Origin: Kalmusia sp. IMI 367209
Lineage: Eukaryota; Ascomycota; Dothideomycetes; Pleosporales; Didymosphaeriaceae
Assembly: GCA_027946365.1 (NCBI GenBank)
Contig: JAPEUQ010000008.1
Span: 806,001 to 870,000 of the forward strand
Direction: 5' to 3'
Length of the DNA: 64,000 bases
The notes under the pieces were generated by a model. That model was not told the origin of the DNA. It was given only the letters and a program-made list of their open reading frames with translations, and searched no databases. A program made the translations under genes and the position numbers. This document shows positions 9,962-20,846 of the stretch, piece by piece (within the stretch, counting starts at the first letter, position 1; the number at the start of each line of letters is the position of its first letter).

Positions 9962-12608
9962 CTACACAATAGCAATTCTTCCAAATTCCTGGCCGTCGAC
10001 CGCTTCTCCTTCCATGACGCCTTCCACGTAAGCCTCTCCCGTCAGGACCCATGCATCGATTGCACCAAAGTTCTCCTGCAGCTTCATTATCTCCCTCTGT
10101 AATCTTGATTTTGCACTCTCGGGGATGTCAGGACTTCCAATAGCTGTTTGATAGGCCTCCAACTTGTGCCTCATGTCTTCGTCGATATGCGTGAACAGAT
10201 AAGGAACATATCCTCCCTTCACGAGCATCAACGCATCGCCCTTCTTTGTCCATGAGGGGCATATGCCTAATAATCCTTTCTCAGTGATGAAAACGTTCCT
10301 CCAACGCATCGTGCTCCTTAAAATCTCCTCATACTTATTTCCCAGCTTCCTAGCGCTTTCTCCCAACTTGTCACTGAGCTCAGGCCATGGCTCATTTGGA
10401 AATGCTTTCTTTGCGGACTCCCATGTCGCTATCAAGTTTTCCATCTCGAGATCTTGTTCCCGTATATTGTCTTCTTGCCGTTTTATACTAATTTCCAGCT
10501 CTTGGACAGTCTTCCGCCTATCATTGTCCTCAAAAAGAGCACCGATGTTTTGCTCACACTGCTCGTGTAGGTAGGTCATCTTCTGCACAATCCACGGCTG
10601 TTTCCTTAATTCTGCTTCTTCGTTTTGCTTCTGTCTTATCTCATGTTGGAAGGTAGAGATTCGAGAGCTCGTCCATCTTTTGGATGATTCAATGTTGCCT
10701 ATCTTGTAGTTTACGGCGGAATGAAGGTAGTAGATCAAGGCGATAACAATCTCGTTGGCAGGCGGATACGTATCGCCCCATAGCCCTGCGATTACAACAC
10801 TGGCCATAACTCTGATCAATGAGCTACCAGTCGCTGGATAGGGATTTGGCAACTCCAGAAGAAGTTCTATAAATTGCATTACCGATAAGACGGTCGCAGA
10901 GTCTGATTCGGTCCTTAGACTTTTTATGATCTTGACGGTGTCGATTTGGGCAGCATCAAGGTAGAGAGTAGTGCCATCGGCCGATATCTTTGGGGTGTTA
11001 GTGAGCTGCGTGCAAGCGTAATATCTGACTTCTCCAAGAGTTGCAAAATGGTCGATCAAGCGAGAAGTCCAGGATGATGGGTTTGGTACCCAAGATGGCA
11101 GTTTTGAAATAGATGGGTCAGATAACTCTTCCTTCAGGTTTTTGGCTCTGATCTTAGCCGGGTCTCGTAGACGAGAACTGATTGAAAGCAGCTCTATTCC
11201 CCCTTGCTGGGAGAGGAGACAGGCAGCAAGATTGAGGAGTACCTCAGGCGTCTCTGCTGGAATATCTGCGCGCAATGATTGCCATAGTCTTCGTTTAGTC
11301 AATGTGTTAGGATGGTTCATTTCATCGCGTCGGTCACCGTCTGGATTATTACTTGCGTTTCGGGGCGGCAGCGAGAAGGGGTTCTTGAGTTCCAAATTAA
11401 TATCCAGCGAATCTGGCTGTATGAGTCCGAGGCCGGCGTAAACAAAGTCACATCCACTGCTGCAATGGCCAGCGCCCTCCGTTCTGAAATTCCCCTCGCG
11501 CGTCAATAATCGCGGAAACATGCTTAAGGTGCTTAAAGTAATCTGGAAGTAAGTATTCAAACGATTCATAGAATTGGCCCATATTCACTTCAGAAAAGAT
11601 TTCTTGCATGGTTTCCTCGGTGAACTCATACTAACCCAAAAAGAAATTAACTTCCTGTGCGAGCAGTGTCTCCTGTAGCACCCACAATCTCTGAAACCAC
11701 CGGCGGGTAGCCAAATAAGCAAGACTGACTACGACCCATACACTTTTTATGTCCTTCAATAATGCATCAGGCCTGAAGACTGAACGTTTCAAGGATGCCA
11801 AGTCTGCGATGCTTTGAGATAGGAGAGGTGGGCAGTGTCCGAGCCAAACTCTAACTCTCGCCGCTGATTTGTAGATACGGCCCATCATTTGAATCTGAAT
11901 ACCTTTCTCTCTTTCATCTGCTTGATTGATGCATACGGCATCGATCCAATAATCACCAGGACAGCTCTCCCTGAATTGAATAATGGCATTGTAGAGATTT
12001 GGAAAAACGCGCATTCGCGTTTGGTTGCACAGGAGGGTTCGAGTACCCTCCTGTTTCTTGGCTTCTTGTGTTGCTTCATGTTGTAGTGGATCTTCTTCGT
12101 CCCAATCAAGCCGAGCTTCTAGGAACGCGGGTGTACTGTCGAGTCCAAGATCACCAGCTACAAGCACGTAGTGAATTATTTCCGGGAGCCATGAACGGTC
12201 CTTCTTCCAGGAATACGACAGGGCTGTGTACTTCGGGTCATCGTTCAAATCGACTGTATGAATGGAGCATTCGATGATGCTTTCAGGGCTTCCGGGATGA
12301 ATTCTTAGAAGTCGTATGCAAGATGGGCGAGGCAATGGTGAATAGTGGAATTCGCTGCGATGAAGAGGCTACTCAAGCGCAATCATTTAGTAGGATTACC
12401 AATTAAGAAGGGTCTCGGTACAAAATACTGTGATAAGCTCTTTAGTGCGTCGAAAAGCAGAACCGTCTCGAAATGGTCTCTCAATCATGCGCTGAGATTC
12501 TTCAATAACATCCTCGAAGAATCCACCGATTACGTTCCCAAGCGTCCCACTTTCTTGTTGAATAATCTCGCGCGATTCTGCATTATTCGTCGCCGCCATG
12601 GCCTGCAT
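9962..12608 (-). pseudogene. HET-domain (heterokaryon incompatibility) protein gene, disrupted
   Basis: HET proteins trigger non-self recognition cell death in filamentous ascomycetes. A first exon 12608-12429 and a 60-nt intron (GTATTT donor; the exact site is uncertain) lead into a frame beginning EFHYSPLPRPSCIRLLRI. The HET hallmarks follow: YTALSYSW, the WIDAVCINQADEREK block, GRIYKSAARVRVWLG and RLWVLQE. This frame meets TAG at 11633-11631, yet continues unbroken in the same frame for 60 codons (YEFTEETMQEIFSE...GRWPLQQW) to TGA 11450-11448. The family's next conserved block, DFVYAGLGLIQPDSL, lies one frame over and at once, so about 10-15 residues and the frame are lost there. The remaining 480 codons are open to 9962, with LPSWVP, a coiled coil, and the typical C-terminal GLLGICP and LTGEAYVEGVMEGEA. 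Either a pseudogene or two assembly errors. Confidence 0.85.
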
Positions 12609-13760
12609 GCACTATTCCTGTGGAAAGTAGAGGAGGAGAAAGGTTGTTGCGACGTTCGCAAGGCTGAATCTTGAGGGTTGGATGGGGTCGGAGCCCCGCA
12701 TCCTACTGCTTAGTGATGCAGTAGTAGGACATGATGTGTGCATGGAGCTCCCAACTTCATACTCGCACAAGTACCTTTTCCTTTAACGTGCTATCAAATG
12801 CGACCTTTATTAGCTGTCTAGGCGGGGAACATAAATTACGTTTCTTTGTTTTTATGATTTGTTGCTAGGATGCATCTTGGTGCCAGATTTCCTACATGTC
12901 ACGCCCAAATCCCACTTCTCATAAGATTGTTCAGGAAAACATTGACAATGGTCCTATTTCTGATGACTATCTATCCCAAAAATTGCTCAAGATCTCTTCT
13001 CAGAGATGTTAATCAATGTTGAAAATGTTAGTCTATAAGTAGTTCGTAAGGTTTGTAACACGAAAGCTACATTCTTCAGATCCCATGGGCGGTATGTCAG
13101 TGTCCAGCAGCAACTCCCAAGTTAGACGGATGCTAGGTACATTTTTCGCTTTATTTATCGCCGGTCTATACATTCGTGTATGAAGAAATAGTCCGGTTCG
13201 AGTCGAGGGAAGACGTGGAGACTGCGGATTTGATGAAAACCGATGGCGGTTTCATTCACGAGTGATGGCGCGCTGAAGATTGCGGACCACGTTCTGAGTA
13301 ATTTTGAACTCAGCGTGACAAGATGGTGGGTACCGGGCAGGACTGGCCTTCTGAAGCTCACATCCCACCGGGTGATCTTCGAGCTCTCTCCTACAGGACC
13401 AGCGGGCAATGCTGCGTCAGGAGACAGTTCTACCTCTTTCTTATTTATTATCGTCTAAGAAGGCGCCTGGAAGCTATTAATGTTAGGTGGCAGAAGTTGA
13501 ATTAAGCAATAGATGTAGATGGCATGATAGACTGTGGACCTGGGAGCTCTAGACAAATCACGTGAAGATTTAGCTTCACTCTTATGACCAAGACTTTAGT
13601 GTTCTTTCTGTGTTCCGCCTCGCCGTCGCCGTTGTTCTACCCGACGCGTCTCGTCATAAACCTCAACCCACTCTACTTTGGATTTTCCCACTTTAAACCT
13701 TCCCGATTTTATCATTTGTCGCCCTTTGATCCTCATCAGACACAGGCACCCGTTCCAACA
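12609..13760. other. Intergenic; twin hairpins; no secure gene
   Basis: At 12684-12697 GGGG/CCCC and at 12702-12728 CCTACTGC/GCAGTAGTAGG form two adjacent inverted repeats of unknown meaning. A minus-strand frame at 13155-13409 (84 codons, no ATG) has protein-like composition (RWDVSFRRPVLPGTHH) but no family I know; it may be a gene remnant. The 300 nt before 13761 are pyrimidine-rich, as expected of a promoter and leader. Confidence 0.4.
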
Positions 13761-15092
13761 ATGCGGCTTCCATACTTCGTGTTTGTGGTCCTATTCTGGC
13801 TTTCATCCGTCGCTCCTCTCTGGTTCAGTCCGGGCTTCAACGGAACCATCCCCTCCATCCTCGGCCTTACAGATTTCTCCTATCCCGTCACCGATACGAA
13901 CATCGAAACCGGTTTCGCCGACGGCGTCGTTAATACCATATTTCACCAGCCCTGGCCTTCAAGCACCCTCGGTCCCCGAACCTCCCACTTCATCCGCTAC
14001 TGCTACGCAGACCAAGCCTCGAAAGATGCCTTGGAATGCAACCTCGGAAAAGCCATGAGCATGTGGAAAGAAGCGCTGAATGGTCCTCCTAGTAAAGCTA
14101 CAGGCTATAGCCTCTGGTTCATAGAGAAGTTCTTCCAAGCAGGAATACCGCAAGGGCCCCTTGAGTACCACTTTTGCTACAAAGAGGGCACTTACGATAG
14201 TAAGAAGGGCACTGGGACTTGGAACTATAGGCTGGCTGAGCACCAGGACACCTTGGTAGTTGCGTATCGGCCGGTCGATGAGTATGGGGATAGGCCTGCG
14301 ACGGCGAGTACGGTGGGGTATACGCCTGAGGAGTATCTGTTTGGGCGACCGGCTGCGGGTCGGCATTATATGCAGATTGCGGACGCGGATGATGTGCGGT
14401 CCATTGCGCATGAGCTGGGTCATGGTATGTCTCGTTGTAGTCCCTAAGCCTTGTTCGACTTGCTAATTCGACTTCGTAGTGTTTGGCCTCCTGCATGAGC
14501 ACCAGCGCTCTGATCGTAAGTCATCTGTCCATCTCCTACTTAAACTTTGCTTTTTGGGGAAAGAGGGCTAATATGAATTAGGCGATATGTACCTCGAATA
14601 CCGCTCCCAGAATATCAGGGGCTATTACGCTGCGCTTCATTCCGCCATCTCTTCGGGTCTTAGCGAAGCCGAAGCAAAGGCTAAGTTACAGGACGATTAT
14701 CTATTTTGTACCCAGCATAACTTCCGTGGCAGTGCATTTGTCAGTACGTTCATCCCCCTTCATGCCTGCTACCACCACCGCCTCTCCCTTCTCCTCCCAT
14801 CTCTACCTCCTACTAACACTATTCAGAGGGCGCAGACCAGCCCGGCTTCATCGCCGGCAGCAACACTTTGGACCTCAACTCCATCATGATATACCCCTCC
14901 TTCGCGGAAGCTGCAGACCCCGCGGCTTGTCAGGGTGACATCAGCAAGTGCACGTTGGCGAAACGCGCGGGTAGGAACCCAGATGGTGGCTTGAAGTTCG
15001 AGCACATTTGGCCTGGGCCGGGTCCAAGCGAGGTCGATGCAGAGTTTGTGAGAAAGCATTATCCTTGGGATGGGAAGGGGCAGGTTGCATGA
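13761..15092 (+). CDS. Secreted astacin-like zinc metallopeptidase
   Basis: Four exons: 13761-14424, 14480-14515 (36 nt), 14582-14743 and 14827-15092, giving 375 aa; phases close exactly. Seen: a hydrophobic signal-like N-terminus (MRLPYFVFVVLFWLSSVAP); a catalytic zinc motif assembled across intron 1, HELGHVFGLLHEHQR at residues 217-231, which fits HExxHxxGxxHExxR of the astacin (M12A) branch of metzincins, followed by SDRD; and a Met-turn SIMIY with Met308. Cysteines are present both before and after the active site. The start at 13761 is chosen over the in-frame 13584 ATG because only it puts the signal peptide at the N-terminus. The gene lies alone between the dead HET locus and a convergent PPR gene. 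The substrate is unknown; an extracellular role is inferred from the signal peptide. Confidence 0.87.
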
Positions 15093-15468
15093 ACGCGCTT
15101 CGCTTGGATAGGGTTGGAGAGGATAGGTGACCAACTATGCCGGTGAGTGTATTTGGAATAAGAGTTGTTGGATTGGATTTCAACGTTAGAAGCCTTAGAC
15201 TGGTGTAGCTGTAGACTGGCAGAGAGTAACAAGACAGGCGATAATAACGACGAAAAACCCACGTGCCTCTGTATACATGCTCAAGGAATACAATGAGGCT
15301 ATCATACAGGCTACAAAATGATGCGATTACAATATAATACAGTGTTGCTATGCGCGGTGAGACATGTACAGCCAATTCCCATCACTATGATATACAACGC
15401 CAATCTACCTTTTAAAACCACATGCAAAGCATACGAGTGCCGCTTTCTGCTCAATACCGGCCTCGCGT
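15093..15468. other. Convergent 3' intergenic spacer
   Basis: 376 nt between the convergent ends of the metallopeptidase and PPR genes; contains only expected 3' UTR-like sequence. Confidence 0.5.
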
Positions 15469-18225
15469 CTACTTCCTCAATGCTCTCTTCGATGTCATCC
15501 CCAACGTAGTCGGCAAAACAGACTTAACGTGCGGCATCTCCCCCACGTCCTCGGTCTTCTCCTCCGGATCAAACATAGAGCTGAACGATGGCGCTTTCCA
15601 CTTCGCCTTATCCCTCTCCGCTTTTTCCGCCCGCTCCACTTCCTCCCTCTGCTCCTTCCTCGCCCTCGCCTGTTCCAATTCGACCATGATTCTCTTCCTA
15701 TCGTGCACCCTCGCCAGATCCCTCAACAACCTCGCATTGACTTGTTCCTCGTCGCCGACATGTTCCATGACGTGCCCGATCTTTTGCACGTGCTGTCCCC
15801 TCGCGTATCCCCTAAGTAGGACCTCGTACGTAAACTGGTCGGGTTCGATGCCGCGACTGCGCATAATTTCGGAGACGCGCTCTGCGGCTTTGACCTGCTG
15901 CGACTTGAAAAAGGCCTGCATGAAGATATTCCAGGTGTAGATGTTGGGCTGGGGGCCGTGGTCGGTCATATCTTTGACGAGCTGGGAGGCGTAGGTGAAT
16001 TGCTTGGCGCGACAGAAGGCGAGGAGGAAAGCGTTCCAGATGATGGGGTTCTGGGCGAGTACAATCAGAACGGGGTCGTGGTTTTTCCGGACGAGCTCGA
16101 TGAATTTGGAGTACAGAGTCCAGACTGCTTCATTGCTGATGCGGGCCGCTTTGAGAATTTCGAGTTGGAGCATCATGTAGAGAGCCATGGGCGGAGGTTT
16201 CATGAAGGCAGATTCGGCGAGTACGTTGTCTGGCCATAATAGAGCGTTCTCCGAAGATGTGGATTGGGCTGACCAGAAAGGCTCCAATGGGCGTGTCGAG
16301 AAAAATTGAGAATATGCCCGATATATTACTTCTGTATTCTCTGGCAAGTCTATATTTGAAAGTCCTTGGCTCCGGCGAAGACGGACGTATAGGTAATACA
16401 GGTAATCCGCCGCAAGCCAAGGATCTTTCAACTCTTTCGCAGTTTCAGCACAGTACTGTGCAAAGTCATGAAATTTGGCCGGATCACCTGTAATGGTGCA
16501 TCCATAAAGTAGCGTGGAGAAGGTAATCTTGTTGGGCTTTAAACCATTCTCCTCAAGTGTATTATAGACCTTGAAAGCAGTCGAGTAGTCACCAGCTTCC
16601 ATGGCGTTATGGATAATGACATTATAGAGGAGAAGGTCAAACTTGACGCCAAACTCTGCAAAGACTGCAACGATGTCTGTCGTTTCATGGTAATTTTCTC
16701 TGTTCATCATGCTCCTGTGGAGGACCAGGGCACATGACCAGCGATATCTTCGTTCGTTGACCAATTTCATTCTTTCCGTCCAGTCTCCTGCCCCTTCGGC
16801 AATGTGTCTGAGACATGCAAGGCTTTGCCGGAAGTCCCCAGCCTTGGCAAATGTATTAGCGTAGTGTAGGAGCACATCGTAACCCATATAAGCGTCTGAA
16901 TCTTTCAATAGGTTAAAGATACGCTGGAGGTCTCGAACACTACCAAGTTTCGCAAGGGTGAGCAACAGATCTTGTGAGCAAATGCGCTTGTGGGCCGAGA
17001 GATGGTCGCGGAAGACGTAGTGGAATACCGGGATGAAGCTGGATTTAGCGCGCTGCAGCTGGTCCATTTGCGATGTTTTCAATTTCCAAATAGTTTCATC
17101 CGCACAGATACGGCCCAGATGCTCGAAGGCATCTGCGATGATTGCAACATCCAGGCTCTTGACACACGGTTTGTACGTCAAGGCTTGTATGAAAGGTAGT
17201 GTGCGTGCTGGAAAATGTTGCAGAAGATATAAGAGTAGGTGCGGCCAGAATTGTTCCCTCGTTTCAACGTCAAAGGCGCTCCAGTTCCTCCAAACCTGAT
17301 CAGCCTCGGAAGTGTGCGCTCTATCAAACAAGCGAGCGGTCCACGGCGCACACATTGAATGGTGCTTGATGCGGACGGGTATTGCACGCCGTCTCAATCC
17401 TGGGTAAATTTCCCTATCCAATGCAGCAAATGCTTTCATGATCTTCGCCTTTGATGCTTCTTCAAATCCAGGACTGTGAAATATGAAGGGCGTATCAAGG
17501 TCTATTTCCAGCGCTCTCTCAGTCTCGTAATTGAATACGCGTCGTTGCAGTGATCTGTATTTTCCATGCTCCGTTTTGGAAATATGAGGATATTTAGCAG
17601 CCTCGTAACGCTCAAATAAGGCTATATTCCTTCGCAGCAATGCCAAACGTTTTCGCCGCCGTTGATCAAAGAGCGTTGTAGGTGTTCCCCTCGGAGAGCT
17701 GGATTCAGTGAAGTCCCTTACGACCTTTTGAACCAATGGACGTAACGTTTTCGAGCTGTCATCAGATGTCTTGCTTCGAATGTCTTGCCGATAGTCTCGA
17801 GCGTGCTCCTTCCGTGCCCGCGGTCCCGAGGTAAGTTTTCGTACTTTAAAACGCGTTGCAACTCTTTTCACGGCTACACTCCCTCCAGAACGTCTTTTCT
17901 CGACCTCCGGTCTTCCTTTTTTGCTTTTTCTTATTCTGTCACTTGAACCTTCCGTGCTATAGCTCCGCAACTGGTATCTCGCAAAGCTGAAGATGTCGGC
18001 ATAACGCGCGCCCACCGAAGGTGACCAGGATACATTCCGATTTAGAAAACTGCACACCTGGTAGTCCTTCTTCTTCTCTTGCTCTTTCTGTGATCGATCG
18101 TCATCGTAGCGTGTGTTTCTCCTGACGGACGGAGCTTCGGCGAACGCGCGCGGGGCGAGGAAGGGGAGGAGAGGCGAGGAAGCGCTGGCGAGAGACCTGG
18201 CATTTCGGAGACAGGCGCGGGGCAT
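15469..18225 (-). CDS. Pentatricopeptide repeat (PPR) protein, probably mitochondrial RNA factor
   Basis: A single uninterrupted frame of 918 codons. PPR proteins bind organellar RNA, two helices per 35-residue repeat. Seen: a basic, Arg/Ser/Ala-rich N-terminus without acidic residues for about 40 residues (PRACLRNARSLASASS...), fitting a mitochondrial presequence; a long basic linker; helical repeats from about residue 380 on; and clear PPR units such as FDLLLYNVIIHNAMEAGDYS followed by AFKVYNTLEENGLKPNKITF, later NIYTWNIFMQAFFKSQQVKA then IMRSRGIEPDQFTYEVLLRG. The C-terminal ~100 residues are Lys/Glu/Arg-rich. Fungal homologues are often named after the yeast translation activator Cya5; I cannot confirm which mRNA it serves. 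It shares a 384-bp divergent promoter with cwf18. Confidence 0.9.
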   Translation of the reverse strand: MPRACLRNARSLASASSPLLPFLAPRAFAEAPSVRRNTRYDDDRSQKEQEKKKDYQVCSFLNRNVSWSPSVGARYADIFSFARYQLRSYSTEGSSDRIRKSKKGRPEVEKRRSGGSVAVKRVATRFKVRKLTSGPRARKEHARDYRQDIRSKTSDDSSKTLRPLVQKVVRDFTESSSPRGTPTTLFDQRRRKRLALLRRNIALFERYEAAKYPHISKTEHGKYRSLQRRVFNYETERALEIDLDTPFIFHSPGFEEASKAKIMKAFAALDREIYPGLRRRAIPVRIKHHSMCAPWTARLFDRAHTSEADQVWRNWSAFDVETREQFWPHLLLYLLQHFPARTLPFIQALTYKPCVKSLDVAIIADAFEHLGRICADETIWKLKTSQMDQLQRAKSSFIPVFHYVFRDHLSAHKRICSQDLLLTLAKLGSVRDLQRIFNLLKDSDAYMGYDVLLHYANTFAKAGDFRQSLACLRHIAEGAGDWTERMKLVNERRYRWSCALVLHRSMMNRENYHETTDIVAVFAEFGVKFDLLLYNVIIHNAMEAGDYSTAFKVYNTLEENGLKPNKITFSTLLYGCTITGDPAKFHDFAQYCAETAKELKDPWLAADYLYYLYVRLRRSQGLSNIDLPENTEVIYRAYSQFFSTRPLEPFWSAQSTSSENALLWPDNVLAESAFMKPPPMALYMMLQLEILKAARISNEAVWTLYSKFIELVRKNHDPVLIVLAQNPIIWNAFLLAFCRAKQFTYASQLVKDMTDHGPQPNIYTWNIFMQAFFKSQQVKAAERVSEIMRSRGIEPDQFTYEVLLRGYARGQHVQKIGHVMEHVGDEEQVNARLLRDLARVHDRKRIMVELEQARARKEQREEVERAEKAERDKAKWKAPSFSSMFDPEEKTEDVGEMPHVKSVLPTTLGMTSKRALRK

Positions 18226-18609
18226 GGGCGGAAGAGGGAACTGTGGCCTTCATCGAGCCATGACGCGCCGAATGGGATGGGGAAGATGTGAGCGATGTCG
18301 CGAGAAAAAGTTTAGGAGGGTGCACGGACATCGAGATTTCGGAACTACCATAGGTCATGCATGCGACTTGAGATCATAGCTTTCTGGAATACAACACTCA
18401 CTCACTTCTGTACAAACAAGCCGACGAGATCTAAAGAATCGCGCGACTTAGTGATCGCATTTTCAAGGCACAATTAGTGTATAGCAGGCGGCCGCCCTGC
18501 CTGCAAGTTACTCTTCGACCGCGACCACATCTTGCGACAACCAACTACGATTCCTGCACTTCTACCTCAAGAGCCCCGGCAGCACCTATAGAGTAGCTCC
18601 AAACCTACC
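18226..18609. promoter_or_regulatory. Bidirectional promoter region, PPR gene / cwf18
   Basis: 384 nt separate the two divergent start codons. The cwf18 side is rich in C/T just before its ATG (TACCATGTCC). No named site is claimed. Confidence 0.45.
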
Positions 18610-19242
18610 ATGTCCTCTCACGAGAAACTCTCTGCCGCCTCTAACGACCGCAAAGCCCGCCTTGCGCAACTCAAATCCCTCAAGCGCAAACAAGCACCCT
18701 CAGACGATCCTCCCACTCTTGAAGATGGTCCCTCCGATCTCTCAACATCCCTTACTACTACCGATCTAGAATCCTCAGTAACCACCACCTACCTCAGCGG
18801 CCGCAACTTCGACCCCACGACACGCAACGTCAAACTGGGCTTCGATGCCCTTCCCATCGCTGATCCGACTGCCACTTTAGAGTATAAGGCCGAGCAGCTC
18901 GCGCTTGAGACGAAGCGCAAGCAAGAACGTGAAAAGGCGGAGGATAAGCCATTGGATCTGTTTAAGTTGCAACCGAAGAAGCCGAATTGGGATTTGAAGC
19001 GGGATCTGGGCGAGAAGACGAGGGGGCTGGAGGTGCAAACCGAGAATGCGATTGCGAGGCTAGTGAGAGAGAGGGTGGAGAAGCAGCGGAAGGAAGCAGT
19101 GGAGAACGGGGCTGGGAAAAGCGAAGGCGAAGGAGGACCGGTGGGTATGGAAGGAAGCGAGTTGGTGGAGGCGATGCATTTGAAGGAGAGGGAGGAGGAA
19201 GAGGATAGAAGGAAGGAGGCAGAGGATGAGGATGTGAGCTGA
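18610..19242 (+). CDS. cwf18: Cwf18/CCDC12-type pre-mRNA splicing factor
   Basis: Intronless, 210 aa. Cwf18 (human CCDC12) is a small helical component of the Prp19/CDC5-associated activated spliceosome, acting in the nucleus. Seen: the N-terminal family motif NDRKARLAQLKSLKRKQ; the middle block LSGRNFDPTTRNVKLGF; then LFKLQPKKPNWDLKRDL and the C-terminal helix NAIARLVRERVEKQRKEA, which together make up the cwf18 domain. The last ~40 residues are an acidic/basic low-complexity tail (EEEEDRRKEAEDEDVS). Length is slightly above the typical 160-180 because of this tail. The start is the first ATG, in good context. Confidence 0.93.
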   Translation: MSSHEKLSAASNDRKARLAQLKSLKRKQAPSDDPPTLEDGPSDLSTSLTTTDLESSVTTTYLSGRNFDPTTRNVKLGFDALPIADPTATLEYKAEQLALETKRKQEREKAEDKPLDLFKLQPKKPNWDLKRDLGEKTRGLEVQTENAIARLVRERVEKQRKEAVENGAGKSEGEGGPVGMEGSELVEAMHLKEREEEEDRRKEAEDEDVS

Positions 19243-19706
19243 AGATAAGTAGTATGGCTTCAAAGCTGGTTTTACAATATGAGAGGAGGAAAGCAGCATG
19301 TCCGGCCTGCTCTTTATCGACGCGGAAGAAGAGGAGCGCGCTAAGTCAGGTACATTTGCACAGAAGATGCACGAGGCTGGATAGAGATGTGAGAAGTATT
19401 TGCAATGCCGTAGCTGGCCGTTATCGTAGTACTGAGGGTATCTAGCTACACTACAGTCGCACAAGGGACAAGATCTACGAACTCCTCCGTTCCAGCCATT
19501 TACATGCAGTGATATAATACTAGTCCTGAAGCGAAACAAAGAAACTCCTTCTGTTTCTACAATATGACAGAAGCCACGTACTCACAACATATAGTCCGTA
19601 CTTCCGCAACTCTCTGCCGGAAATTGGAATGTACACAAATCCAAGAAGGGTGACTCAGTCCAGCCGAGGCAAAGCCAAATAAAGTACGTCAGTACAGCAG
19701 TCACAT
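19243..19706. other. Convergent 3' spacer
   Basis: 464 nt between the convergent cwf18 and zinc-knuckle genes. Only UTR-like sequence seen. Confidence 0.5.
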
Positions 19707-20846
19707 TCAGCGTCCGCCCTTCATCTGCCTAGTCAAGGCGACCCGCTTGCTGTACGGGCTCAGACTACGCTCCCTTGGCGGTGCGGGCTGCGGTGCTGGT
19801 GGTCTGACAGGTTCCGCGCCTTGGTCGTCGAACTGATCGCGTCGACCAATGGGAGCGCCATTGGTACGCGTACCACCGTTCCGACTCTTGTAGGGGCTTG
19901 GAGACCTCGATACGCGTCTCCTAGAGTATGGGCTTGGGCTTCGCTGGTAGAACGGGGACTGTGATCTTGATCGAGATGCAGGCATGCGATGTCGTTGTGG
20001 TGATGCTCCTTGTTCGTTTCGTAAGGTGGGGCTTGCATGACGGTCACTGTTTGGTGGCACATTGAAACTGTCCCTAAGGATATTTCGGTCGTCATTTATC
20101 TCCATGCGGTTGGGGCTTCGGGATGGAGACCTAGACAGTGAGGCATGGCGAACTGGCCGCTTGCCATATGCGATCCTACTCCTACTGCGGGACCGACGAC
20201 CTCTTCCTTTAGTATAGCTGCGACTCGGCGAGTGGTGCTTCCGTGTTGTCTTGCGCCGCGATCGTGAACCCTCATCGTGGGATATATCCATGTGACTTGA
20301 ACGGGATCTTGACCTTCGCCGTCCTCTCTCCTCTGGGCTCATTGAGCTCAACCTCCGTCGCGTATTGCGGTCCGCTCTATCCCTATCCTGCGAGCGGTCG
20401 GACACAGTAGAGACAGACCTGCGACCTCTCTTGCCTAACATATCTCCGCCGCGCAAAGAAAGCTTTCCATTCTCGATTCGCTTGGGCGAACGTGACCGTG
20501 AACGAGAGCGATTCGTGGATATGGTGCTCACCGAGCCGGAGTCAGACGTGGAGGATGCCGACCGCGCGCGCCTCCCAGACTTCTTGCGACGTTCCTCCTC
20601 ATTCTCCGCTAAGATTTTGTCTGCTAGGCCTTTCTTGCGTACTAGCTCGTTCGGCACATGTTCACTCAACTTGGGCTTTAGCGATGGGTTGAGGAGCTGC
20701 TGAGTGCGGGAGGGTCGCGATTTGTAAGGCCGTTCTTGCGCGGGAACGGTGCACTCATAACTATAATGGCCTTTCTTCAAGCACTTCTGGCAGGTCGTGT
20801 CCGGAGGCGCTTTCGACCGGCCGCCGTAGCCGCCGCGGCGGAACAT
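19707..20846 (-). CDS. RS-rich zinc-knuckle protein (ZCCHC10-like)
   Basis: A single exon of 379 aa. One CCHC zinc knuckle lies near the N-terminus, CQKCLKKGHYSYEC, of the zf-CCHC_3/ZCCHC10 type, preceded by FRRGGYGGRSKAPPDTT. The block LNPSLKPKLSEHVPNELVRK continues the ZCCHC10-like domain. The remaining ~280 residues are dominated by RS/SR/SP repeats (for example NRSRSRSRSPKR, RSRSRSRIAYGK), as in splicing-related nuclear proteins. Start: a TTG-initiated extension to 20897 exists, but the first ATG is 20846 and gives the family-like MFRRGGYGG. A nuclear role in RNA processing is inferred from domain plus RS tail. Divergent from the R3H gene. Confidence 0.9.
   Translation of the reverse strand: MFRRGGYGGRSKAPPDTTCQKCLKKGHYSYECTVPAQERPYKSRPSRTQQLLNPSLKPKLSEHVPNELVRKKGLADKILAENEEERRKKSGRRARSASSTSDSGSVSTISTNRSRSRSRSPKRIENGKLSLRGGDMLGKRGRRSVSTVSDRSQDRDRADRNTRRRLSSMSPEERGRRRSRSRSSHMDISHDEGSRSRRKTTRKHHSPSRSYTKGRGRRSRSRSRIAYGKRPVRHASLSRSPSRSPNRMEINDDRNILRDSFNVPPNSDRHASPTLRNEQGASPQRHRMPASRSRSQSPFYQRSPSPYSRRRVSRSPSPYKSRNGGTRTNGAPIGRRDQFDDQGAEPVRPPAPQPAPPRERSLSPYSKRVALTRQMKGGR

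Noticed and set aside
13190..13215. GGTTCGAGTC resembling a tRNA B box
   Set aside because: Flanking bases do not pair as a T-arm and no A box or acceptor stem is present.
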